From contig CAYVFC010000149.1 of assembly GCA_964450715.1 (NCBI GenBank), positions 1 through 19,000 on the forward strand: DNA of 19,000 nt. Direction: 5' to 3'. Below are positions 1 through 6,422 of this stretch, piece after piece. The position numbers and the translations under genes are program-made. Source of the stretch: CAYVFC01 sp964450715. GTDB lineage: Bacteria > Myxococcota_A > Polyangia > Polyangiales > JAFGIB01. Below the pieces are notes generated by a model, which worked only from the letters and a program-made list of their open reading frames with translations, was not told the DNA's origin and did not search any database. How positions within the stretch are numbered: the first letter of the stretch is position 1; every line of letters begins with the position of its first letter.

Positions 1-63
1 ACGGAAAAATACCGGCTCTGCACCGGGTACGCAATCGCGGCCTTAGGAGGCACCGCAAAATAA
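1..63 (+). other. Left-edge sequence, possible 3' end of a plus-strand gene
   Basis: Two plus frames are open from the window edge: one to TAG at 44-46 and one to TAA at 61-63. Either could be the tail of a gene convergent with the beta-barrel gene, but both are too short to identify. If the TAA at 61-63 is the true stop, it lies inside the left inverted repeat of the element at 46-239. Confidence 0.15.
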
Positions 64-239
64 ACGATCCGGTTGCGGTCGCGTGGGCGGGCGCAACCGC
101 GGCTTTCGTCCTCGGAAAAATCCTCGAAATAGCGCTCTCGACCGCAGGGAGAGATCTCTGCGGTTTTTCCTCCGGGCGCGCTCGCGATTGCGCTCCGCCG
201 ACGCGCCCGGTCTCGTATCGTTTATTTTGCGGTGCCTCC
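46..239. mobile_element. MITE-like palindromic element, 23-bp perfect terminal inverted repeats
   Basis: The bases at 46-68 (beginning GGAGGCACC) are the exact reverse complement of 217-239 (ending GGTGCCTCC). The pairing extends one more base pair at 45/240. Both ends are flanked by TTA (43-45 and 240-242), consistent with a 3-bp target duplication. Inside are three further hairpins: 70-77/92-99 (8 bp), 141-147/158-164 (7 bp) inside an outer 114-120/164-170 arm, and 172-180/202-210 (9 bp). No transposase is encoded, so a non-autonomous element is inferred. The right TTA is also the complement of the beta-barrel gene's TAA stop. Alternatives are a structured RNA or a bidirectional terminator between converging genes. 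Confidence 0.55.
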
Positions 240-902
240 TTAGAACGTCGCCGAGATGAGCAGCTCGGGCGAAAGGATGGTGAAGTCGTCGGCGCGATGG
301 TGGAACTCCGAGAACTGATGGAAGAGCCCGAATCCGGCCCCGACGCCGATCGAGGTCCGCTCGCCGAGGAAGAAGTGGTAGGCGCCCGCGGCCCGGAACC
401 CGGCGCTGATCCAGTCGTAGCCCTGACGATCGTTTTCCGGTCCGGTCAGGTAGTAGCCGAGCTCGGGCCCGACCGCGATCGAGAAGGCGTTCTTGCCCTG
501 CGGGAAATAGTGCCGGTAGGCGAGCGTCCCGGTGAGCAGGGAGTCCTGGCGTTTCTTGGCGATCTGGTAGCCGCCCTGGTAGCCGCCCTGCAGGCCGAGA
601 TAGCTGTTGCGGTGGATCTTGAACTGAAAGTCGAGGGCGACGCCCGCTCCCCCCAGGCCGCCGAAGGAGAAGAAGGGTCCCAGGTGCAGCGCGAAGAGAA
701 AGCCGGGAAGCTCGTAGGGGGCCGGCGCGGGCAGGCCGTTCGCCGCTACTCCGCCCTCGTCCGAAAGAGCGTCGCAGCTCTCGTCCGACGAGGCGTCCTC
801 GCGGCAGACCTCGGCGTCCTCGAACGATTGCTGGGCGCGCGCCTGAGAAGATAGTAAGAGCAGACAGGCGCCGGTTACCATCGCTATTACTGGCTTTTTC
901 AT
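240..902 (-). CDS. Outer-membrane beta-barrel protein (predicted porin-like/OmpA-like barrel)
   Basis: The predicted 220-aa protein begins with a typical signal peptide: Met-Lys-Lys, a hydrophobic stretch (VIAMVTGACLLLL) and a likely signal-peptidase cleavage after SSQARA. A short acidic, cysteine-containing stretch follows (EVCREDASSDESCDAL). Then come alternating, glycine- and aromatic-rich strands (for example HRNSYLGLQGGYQGGYQ and AFSIAVGPELGYYLTGP). The last residue is phenylalanine (ISATF), the usual outer-membrane assembly signal of beta-barrels. I chose the ATG at 900-902; a GTG at 918-920 would put six residues before the signal peptide, which is less likely. No specific family or substrate is recognisable. 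The stop codon abuts the palindromic element at 46-239. Neighbours give no functional hint. Confidence 0.75.
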   Translation of the reverse strand: MKKPVIAMVTGACLLLLSSQARAQQSFEDAEVCREDASSDESCDALSDEGGVAANGLPAPAPYELPGFLFALHLGPFFSFGGLGGAGVALDFQFKIHRNSYLGLQGGYQGGYQIAKKRQDSLLTGTLAYRHYFPQGKNAFSIAVGPELGYYLTGPENDRQGYDWISAGFRAAGAYHFFLGERTSIGVGAGFGLFHQFSEFHHRADDFTILSPELLISATF

Positions 903-949
903 CGGATAATCGACCGCCACTTATTTGCCATAGTCGGGTGCGGCTTTTC

Positions 950-1111
950 TGTCATTTCGACCGAGCCGTCATTCTGTCATTTCGACCGAAGGGAGAAATC
1001 TTCTCTTTTTTTTCGGATCTCTCACATTCGTTCGAGATGACATTCATTTTTCGTTCGGGATGACGTTCACATTCGTTCGAGATGTCACCTCGCCGCGCTC
1101 GAGATGACAAC
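950..1111. repeat. Array of dispersed-repeat halves (GTCATTTCGACCGA / TTCGTTCGAGATGAC type)
   Basis: TGTCATTTCGACCGA occurs twice, at 950-964 and 975-989. The second copy continues into GGGAGAAATCTTCTC and a T-run (about 1006-1013). It is followed by four degenerate copies of the opposite arm, TTCGTTCGAGATGACA-like, at about 1027-1042, 1050-1065, 1072-1087 and 1092-1109. The two kinds of half are approximate reverse complements, so the region can fold into alternative long hairpins. This matches a class of dispersed intergenic palindromes I recognise from environmental bacterial genomes. A related core also lies inside the 46-239 element (CTCGACCGCAGGGAGAGATC, about 136-156). Confidence 0.7.
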
Positions 1112-1153
1112 TGAAGCCTGGCGAGCGGTGGCGCGCGCGGCGAACGATCGCGC

Positions 1154-1438
1154 TCAGGCCCTGCTCATCAGGGCGTCGAACTGCGCCACGGCCAGCGCGG
1201 GAGCGGTGGTGAAGGCGATCCCGGTGGCTTTGCTCAGCGCCACCGAGGCCTTCATCGCCTTGTCGTTGCTGGGCAGCGATACGATCAGGACCACATCCGG
1301 GTCCCCCAGCAGGGCGTACATCGCCTCGATCTTGCCGCCGTGTTTCTTCACCAACGCCTTGGCCTGACCGGTCCTTTTTGCGCTGATCTTCTTCACCGAC
1401 TCGGACGAATATTTGCCGAACATGAAGTAGGTGGCCAT
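1154..1438 (-). CDS. GYD-domain protein
   Basis: This 94-aa cytosolic protein fits the GYD domain family over its whole length. It starts MATYFMFGKYS and has the typical segment KHGGKIEAMYALLGDPDVVL followed by LIVSLPSNDKAMKASVALSK and TTAPAL. The family is a small ferredoxin-like alpha/beta fold; many members are stand-alone, and their biochemical role is unknown. The ATG at 1436-1438 is chosen because a strong Shine-Dalgarno (GGGAGGA) sits five bases upstream; longer in-frame reading into 1666 would cross that site and lacks family similarity. The 127-bp gap to the divergent membrane-protein gene probably holds promoters for both. Name confidence is high; function is unknown. Confidence 0.88.
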   Translation of the reverse strand: MATYFMFGKYSSESVKKISAKRTGQAKALVKKHGGKIEAMYALLGDPDVVLIVSLPSNDKAMKASVALSKATGIAFTTAPALAVAQFDALMSRA

Positions 1439-1565
1439 GAGATCCTCCCTTTTTCCTGGCGCTGCGAAGTTTCGTACAGGATGCCGCAGAAGACAAGGGG
1501 GGAGGTTTTGCGATCCGCTCTTACCGGGAGAAGCGATCGCGGAGCAGGCGCTTTTCGGATAGGCT

Positions 1566-3614
1566 GTGGCGGTGGCGCGCCATCGCCCGCTGCTCTGGTG
1601 TTCGGTCTGCCTGGCCGTGTGCGGCCTGCTGCTGGCCGGCCTCTTTCCCATCGGCAATCCGGACACCTACGGCCACCTGGCCGCCGGGCGACAGATCGCC
1701 GAGCTGGGCCGCGTTCCGGATACCGACAGCTTCTCATTTTTTCGGGAGACCCCCCAGCGGTGGCGCAACTACGAGTGGCTGACCGGCCTGCTCTTCTGGG
1801 GAGCCTACGGCGCCTTCGGTCCCAACGGGCTGCTCGGGCTCAAGCTGCTGCTGCTCGGCGCGCTGTCCGCGCTGTTGCTCGGGCGCGCCTGGCGAGAGCG
1901 AGGGGAGCTGGGCGCGATCGGCTGCGGGTTACTGTTGCTATTCGCCATCCCCTCGGTGCGCTTTCGCCTCACGGTCAGGCCCCACCTCTTCGGGATGGTG
2001 TTCGGCGCTCTGTTCTTGTTGGGGCTGCCGGCTGTGGCCAGCGGGGATAGGGGAGAGCGCGCGGCCCGGCTCGCCCGCCGCTGGACGGTCGCGCTCGCTC
2101 TCGGCCAGCTGGTCTGGGTGAACCTGCACGGCTCCAACCTGCTCGGCCTGGTGCTCACGACCATCTACCTGGCGGCCTTTGCGCGCGATCCGGTCGCCCG
2201 CAAGAGACTGCTCGGATTGCTCGGCCTGCAGGCGGTCGCCTGCTGCGTATCCCCGTTCGGGCCGGCGATATTAGCCGATACCATCGCCCACCTGGCCGAT
2301 CCGACTTACCGTCAGGTGGTCGACGAGTGGGTTTCCTGGAAAGCGGCCCATCACCCGTTCTGGTACCTGGCCGCGCCGTTGGGGCAGACCGCGCTGCTGG
2401 CCCTGGCCCTGCCCATCCTGCGCCGGCGCGGACCGGGCGGCTGGGCGTCGCTGGCCGTCGCCGCGCTTTTGGCCTTGATGGCCTTTCGCTCCATCCGCTT
2501 CGTGGGCGAGTTCATGCTGTTGACCGCTCCCTTGCTGGCCGAGGCCGCGGCCGAGCCGCTGGCGCGCCTGAGCCCGAGGCGCCGTACGACCGCGCTCTGC
2601 GCTCTCGGCGCGGTGGCTTGCCTGATCGCCCCGGTGGCCTCGGCCGAGCTGCCCCCGCGCCTGCCGCCCGGCTGGGGAGAGACGGCAAGGATGAGGCCGG
2701 CCGGCGCGGCTTCCTGGTTGAACGAGCACCGGCCCCGGGCGCGGATCCTGGCCGCCATGGAGGACTGCTGGTACCTGATGTTCGCGCTTCCCCGCGCCCG
2801 TTTCCTGGTCGACGGCAGGACGCCGTTCTACGGGCCGGACCATATCCGCTTGATCGTGCGCGCCTTCCGTGAGCCGCCGGTGCTGCGCGAAACGCTGGCT
2901 CGCTTTGACGTCGATACGGCGGTCGTGCAGCACGCATTCGCCGGGCAGCAGGCGATGCTGCAAACCCTGCGGGGCCTCGAGGGCTGGTCGCTGGTGATGA
3001 TCGAGGACCGGCACGCGGTGTTCGTGCGCGAGGGCGAGGGCGAAGCCGGAACGGCGCGCGGCGCGCCGGCGTTGACCGCGCTGGTGCCCGGCTACCAGAG
3101 CGGCTTTGTCCTCGATCCCGGCGCCGATACCGCGGCGTTGCGGCGCGAGCTCGCCCGGCTCTCGGTCCGGCCCAATACCGGCGCCTATACCGCCTGGGTC
3201 AACGCGTTGCTGGAGCTCAGGCCGCTGGCCCGGGCGGGCGGTCGGGCCGGCCTGCGGGAACCGGAAACCGCGGCCGAGCGCCGCGCCGCGGCCTCGGCGC
3301 TCGGCTCGCTGGGTTTGCTGTCGGAACAGGTGGCCGATGTTCCCAGCATCGCCATCGTTCGCGCGATGGCTGCCGTCGCGCTCTGCCGCTTGCCAGAGGC
3401 GCGCCGCGCCCTGGGACAGGCCACCCGCGAGGGGGGCTCGCGCGAGGCGCTGCTGCTCGACCGGGAGATCGCCCTGAGGCAGGGCCAGCAGGCGGCCGTT
3501 CGCGATTTCCTGCAGCGGGCGCGTTCGCTCGAGGCCGCCAAAGACGACCCATGGCTCGATGCCCTCGACGCCATGCTCCGCTCACCGCCTCGGTGCTCTC
3601 CTCACCCGTTGTAG
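1566..3614 (+). CDS. Large polytopic membrane protein, GT-C-like, with C-terminal soluble helical region
   Basis: The predicted product has 682 aa. A first membrane helix lies at about residues 9-29. It is followed by a conserved-looking loop, NPDTYGHLAAGRQI and later PDTDSFSF and NYEWL (residues 31-72). That arrangement is familiar from uncharacterised bacterial polytopic proteins that resemble GT-C glycosyltransferases. Many further hydrophobic segments run to about residue 370. After that comes a soluble part containing EDCWYLMFALPRARFLVDGR, then an Ala/Arg/Leu-rich helical C-terminus (about 520-682) that may be TPR-like. Start is GTG at 1566 with GGATAGG just upstream; GTG at 1572 is an alternative. 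The TAG stop lies within the repeat element beginning at 3611, so the native end may have been altered. A role in surface glycan or lipid glycosylation is inference only. Confidence 0.65.
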   Translation: MAVARHRPLLWCSVCLAVCGLLLAGLFPIGNPDTYGHLAAGRQIAELGRVPDTDSFSFFRETPQRWRNYEWLTGLLFWGAYGAFGPNGLLGLKLLLLGALSALLLGRAWRERGELGAIGCGLLLLFAIPSVRFRLTVRPHLFGMVFGALFLLGLPAVASGDRGERAARLARRWTVALALGQLVWVNLHGSNLLGLVLTTIYLAAFARDPVARKRLLGLLGLQAVACCVSPFGPAILADTIAHLADPTYRQVVDEWVSWKAAHHPFWYLAAPLGQTALLALALPILRRRGPGGWASLAVAALLALMAFRSIRFVGEFMLLTAPLLAEAAAEPLARLSPRRRTTALCALGAVACLIAPVASAELPPRLPPGWGETARMRPAGAASWLNEHRPRARILAAMEDCWYLMFALPRARFLVDGRTPFYGPDHIRLIVRAFREPPVLRETLARFDVDTAVVQHAFAGQQAMLQTLRGLEGWSLVMIEDRHAVFVREGEGEAGTARGAPALTALVPGYQSGFVLDPGADTAALRRELARLSVRPNTGAYTAWVNALLELRPLARAGGRAGLREPETAAERRAAASALGSLGLLSEQVADVPSIAIVRAMAAVALCRLPEARRALGQATREGGSREALLLDREIALRQGQQAAVRDFLQRARSLEAAKDDPWLDALDAMLRSPPRCSPHPL

Positions 3615-3703
3615 GGGCGATACCCTCGCAGGTAACGTTAGCCGGAGCGTCGACGGGCCATACTCGCCCGGCAAGCGGGGAAGGGGGCAACCCCCTCCCC
3701 TAC
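3611..3703. repeat. Palindromic intergenic element (GTAGGGG...CCCCTAC) overlapping a stop codon
   Basis: GTAGGGG at 3611-3617 is the exact reverse complement of CCCCTAC at 3697-3703. Within it lies a strong G/C hairpin at about 3677-3700 (GGGGAAGGGGG / CCCCCTCCCC with one bulged A), plus a weaker CGGGC/GCCCG pair near 3653-3670. The TAG stop of the preceding gene (3612-3614) is inside the left arm. There is no U-tract, so it is not a classical intrinsic terminator, though the hairpin could stabilise the 3' end of the message. It resembles the 'GTAGGGGCG' dispersed repeats of environmental genomes. Confidence 0.5.
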
Positions 3704-3945
3704 GCCGCCTTGGCTTGACCACATATCGGGTCTTTCTTTTTCCTATCCCACGATTGATCCGGCGGCCGATTCGCCGGCGGCGTTCCGCGGCAGGCTCCGG
3801 AATTGTACCGCGGCGATATTTTCGGTGACAATTCTCCTGGCCGGCGTTATCTTTTTCGTTGCTCGGGGCGATTCGTAAGAGACGGTGATCATTACGGAAG
3901 TCATCGGGTCCACCCGGTAGTCGCCGTAAACTGGAACAACGCGAC
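3704..3945 (+). promoter_or_regulatory. Upstream region of the polysaccharide operon with nested dyads
   Basis: This gap precedes the UDP-glucuronate decarboxylase gene and holds no plausible gene. GAATTGT-ACCG (3800-3810) pairs with CGGTGACAATTC (3823-3834) with one bulged base, an operator- or hairpin-like dyad about 110 bp before the start codon. Closer in, TTACGG (3892-3897) pairs with CCGTAA (3924-3929), enclosing a small CGGG/CCCG hairpin (3905-3916) ending about 16 bases before the ATG. No convincing sigma-70 promoter was found; TTGACC at 3715-3720 lacks a well-spaced -10. Confidence 0.35.
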
Positions 3946-4896
3946 ATGAGCGAATCTCGAAAACGGATCCTGGTCACCGGCGGCGCCGGCTTCATCGGCT
4001 CTCACCTCTGCGAGAGGCTGCTCGGGCTCGGCCACGAGGTGACCGCCGTCGACAACCTGTTCACCGGCCACCGCGGCAACCTGCAGCACCTGCTCGAGAG
4101 CGACCGCTTCGAGTTCATCCGCCACGACACCGTGCAGCCGCTGCTGGTCGACGTGGACCTCATCTACAACCTGGCCTGTCCGGCCTCCCCGGTTCACTAC
4201 CAGCACAACCCGGTCAAGACCATCCAGACCAACGTGGTCGGCACTTACAACATGCTGGAGCTGGCCCGGCAGGTGCGGGCGCGGATCCTGCAGGCTTCCA
4301 CCTCCGAGGTGTACGGCGATCCGCACGTCCATCCCCAGCAGGAGAGCTACTGGGGCAACGTCAACCCGGTGGGGCCGAGAAGCTGCTACGACGAGGGAAA
4401 GCGCTGCGCGGAAACGTTGCTCACCGACTACCATCTGCAAAACAACGTGCAGATCCGGATCGCTCGCATCTTCAATACCTACGGCCCCCGCATGGCGTTC
4501 AACGACGGCCGGGTGGTCTCCAATTTCATGATCCAGGCCATCAAGGGAGAGCCCCTCTCCGTATACGGCGACGGCTCGCAGACCCGCTCCTTCTGTTACG
4601 TGGACGACCTGGTCAACGGCTTGATCGCGCTCATGCAGTACGAGGGGCCGGATTGCGCCAGCCCCTTCAACCTCGGCAACCCGCAGGAGAGCACCATCCT
4701 GGAGCTGGCCGAAGCCGTCATCCGGGTCTCGGGCAGCGAGTCGAAGATCGTGCGCCATCCCCTGCCGCAAGACGATCCCAAGCAGCGCTGTCCGGACATC
4801 AGCCGGGCGAGGGAGACGCTCGGCTGGGAGCCGAAGACCGGGCTCATGGAGGGGTTGAGCAGGACCTTCGAGAATTTTCGCTCCCGGGTCGCCTGA
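3946..4896 (+). CDS. uxs: UDP-glucuronate decarboxylase (UDP-xylose synthase), extended SDR
   Basis: The predicted 316-aa protein is cytosolic. It would oxidise and decarboxylate UDP-glucuronate to UDP-xylose using bound NAD+, supplying pentose for the glycan built by the following genes. The Rossmann nucleotide motif TGGAGFIG is at residues 11-18. The Ser/Thr-Glu active-site segment STSEVYGDP is at 118-126 and the YxxxK pair is Y148/K152 in SCYDEGKRCAE. NLACPASPVHYQ, FNTYGPRM and the late CPDISRARETLGWEP are hallmark UXS stretches. Length matches soluble bacterial UXS. Start ATG 3946 directly gives the expected N-terminus (KRILVTGGAGFIG); the Shine-Dalgarno is weak. A 58-bp gap separates it from the priming transferase, so co-transcription is likely. 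The related NDP-sugar 4,6-dehydratases are the main alternative, but the CPASP and SESYWGNVNP-like signature favours UXS. Confidence 0.9.
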   Translation: MSESRKRILVTGGAGFIGSHLCERLLGLGHEVTAVDNLFTGHRGNLQHLLESDRFEFIRHDTVQPLLVDVDLIYNLACPASPVHYQHNPVKTIQTNVVGTYNMLELARQVRARILQASTSEVYGDPHVHPQQESYWGNVNPVGPRSCYDEGKRCAETLLTDYHLQNNVQIRIARIFNTYGPRMAFNDGRVVSNFMIQAIKGEPLSVYGDGSQTRSFCYVDDLVNGLIALMQYEGPDCASPFNLGNPQESTILELAEAVIRVSGSESKIVRHPLPQDDPKQRCPDISRARETLGWEPKTGLMEGLSRTFENFRSRVA

Positions 4897-4954
4897 CGGC
4901 GGGGGAAGAGGGAGCGCGGATCGGACCCAGCAGCGCACGTACGGTAGGCAATTC

Positions 4955-6394
4955 GTGCAAGACTCCCCAAAGCAGCCCATCAGCCGACTGGTACTGATCC
5001 TGGACGGCGTGGTCATCCTGCTGGCGGCTGCTCTCGCCTTCTTCGTGCACGCAACGCTGAGCCGCTGGTTCGATATCCTCAAGGATCCCCCGGCGGTCGG
5101 GACCTACGCGCTTCTGCTTTTTCTCTCCGCCCCTCTCTGGCTGGCCTTCGTGCCGGTTTTCGGGCTGGACCGCATGGTCGACCGTGTGTGGAAACGCTGG
5201 GAGCTGTTGCTGGCGCTGTTCAAGCTGCACACCGTGGGACTCATCGCGCTATCCTTCATCCTCTTTCTGACCCAGATACGGTTCAACCGCAGCCTGGTGC
5301 TGCTCTTTCTCGGCTCCACCTTCGTGCTCATGTACGCGGTGCGGGGGGTCATCCAGCTTCGCCTTCGCTACCAGTTTCAGCAGGGACACACGCGCAAGCA
5401 CCTGCTCCTGGTGGGCGATTTCGCCGAGCCCATGGCGGCCTTCATCGAGAACGCGCTGGCGGACGAGCTGCCTCCCAGAATTCTCGGGCGGCTGGGCGAC
5501 GACGAACAGACTCCCGGGGACGGCAGCAATCCGGACGGCGTGGACAAACCGCCCTTTCTCGGCAAGCCGGGCGAGCTGGAGGGCGTTTTGCACGAGAAGG
5601 CGGTGGACGAGGTGGTGTTCTTTCCGCCCTACCACGATCCGCGGCAGGCCGCGCGCTCCCTCGACGTCTGCGAGACGCTGGGGATCCGCTCCTGCTTCGC
5701 CGTGCAGATCAACGGACACTCGCGGTCGATTCCGCGGATCGTATCGGTCAACGACCAGCCCTTCGTGCTCTTCGACGTGGCTCCCAAGCCCCCCGAATCG
5801 CTCGCCATCAAGCACGCCTTCGACCTGGTCGCCGCTTCCGTTTTGCTGATCCTGCTGGCGCCCTTTTTGCTGCTGGTGGCGCTGGCTATCCTGGCGAGCA
5901 TGGGCAGGCCGGTGCTGTTCGTGCAGAAACGAGCGGGACTGAACGGCCGGGAGTTCCGCATGGTCAAATTCCGGACCATGACGCGCGAGGCGGAGAGCCG
6001 GAAGCCGGAGCTGCTGGAGGCGAACGAGATGGACGGGCCGGCCTTCAAGCTCAGCCACGACCCGCGGACGACGCCGCTCGGGCGGATTCTTCGGCGCTGG
6101 AGCGTCGACGAGCTACCCCAGCTGTTCAACGTGGTGGGCGGCAGCATGAGCCTGGTCGGCCCCCGTCCTCTTCCCATCGCGGAGCAGCAGCAGACGCGCG
6201 GCTGGCAGCGGAGGCGTCTGTCGATGAAGCCGGGCATCACCGGCCTCTGGCAGGTGAGCGGAAGGAGCGACGTCGACTTCGAGCAGTGGATGAGGCTGGA
6301 TCTGAAGTATATCGACGAGTGGTCGCTGGCGGGCGACTTCGCTATCCTTCTGAAGACGATCGGCGCGGTCCTGACCCGGAAGGGCGCCCGCTAG
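4955..6394 (+). CDS. Polyprenyl glycosylphosphotransferase (initiating sugar-1-phosphate transferase, WcaJ/WbaP-type)
   Basis: The predicted 479-aa membrane enzyme would transfer a hexose-1-phosphate from a UDP-sugar to undecaprenyl phosphate, the first step of repeat-unit assembly at the inner membrane. The N-terminal half has four hydrophobic helices (about 13-34, 51-70, 85-107, 114-133) and a central nucleotide-binding-like domain (KHLLLVGDF). A fifth hydrophobic membrane segment (about 288-312) precedes the catalytic Bac_transf domain. Its signatures are QKRAGLNGREFRMVKFRTM (about 320-340), DELPQLFNVVGGSMSLVGPRP (about 384-404) and KPGITGLWQVSGRS (about 424-437). Length matches the long form of the family. 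Start is GTG at 4955 with GGTAGG seven bases upstream. The sugar specificity cannot be read from sequence. Confidence 0.92.
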   Translation: MQDSPKQPISRLVLILDGVVILLAAALAFFVHATLSRWFDILKDPPAVGTYALLLFLSAPLWLAFVPVFGLDRMVDRVWKRWELLLALFKLHTVGLIALSFILFLTQIRFNRSLVLLFLGSTFVLMYAVRGVIQLRLRYQFQQGHTRKHLLLVGDFAEPMAAFIENALADELPPRILGRLGDDEQTPGDGSNPDGVDKPPFLGKPGELEGVLHEKAVDEVVFFPPYHDPRQAARSLDVCETLGIRSCFAVQINGHSRSIPRIVSVNDQPFVLFDVAPKPPESLAIKHAFDLVAASVLLILLAPFLLLVALAILASMGRPVLFVQKRAGLNGREFRMVKFRTMTREAESRKPELLEANEMDGPAFKLSHDPRTTPLGRILRRWSVDELPQLFNVVGGSMSLVGPRPLPIAEQQQTRGWQRRRLSMKPGITGLWQVSGRSDVDFEQWMRLDLKYIDEWSLAGDFAILLKTIGAVLTRKGAR

Positions 6395-6422
6395 ACGGCG
6401 CTCGTCCGCTGATTGCGGCTTG

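Noticed and set aside
46..239. CRISPR-like or tRNA-like interpretation of the hairpin-rich segment
   Set aside because: There are no regularly spaced direct repeats, and the arms do not have tRNA dimensions or a CCA/T-loop signature.
297..854. Open plus-strand frame of 185 codons over the beta-barrel gene
   Set aside because: It is antisense to a gene with a clear signal peptide and barrel C-terminus; composition is Glu/Arg/Ala-rich as expected for a shadow frame in GC-rich DNA.
3715..3749. Sigma-70 promoter TTGACC with TATCCC
   Set aside because: The spacing is about 23 bases and the -10 match is poor, so it was not called.
3901..5082. 393-codon minus-strand frame opposite uxs
   Set aside because: The plus strand encodes an unmistakable UDP-glucuronate decarboxylase; the antisense frame is His/Val/Asp-rich without domain signatures.
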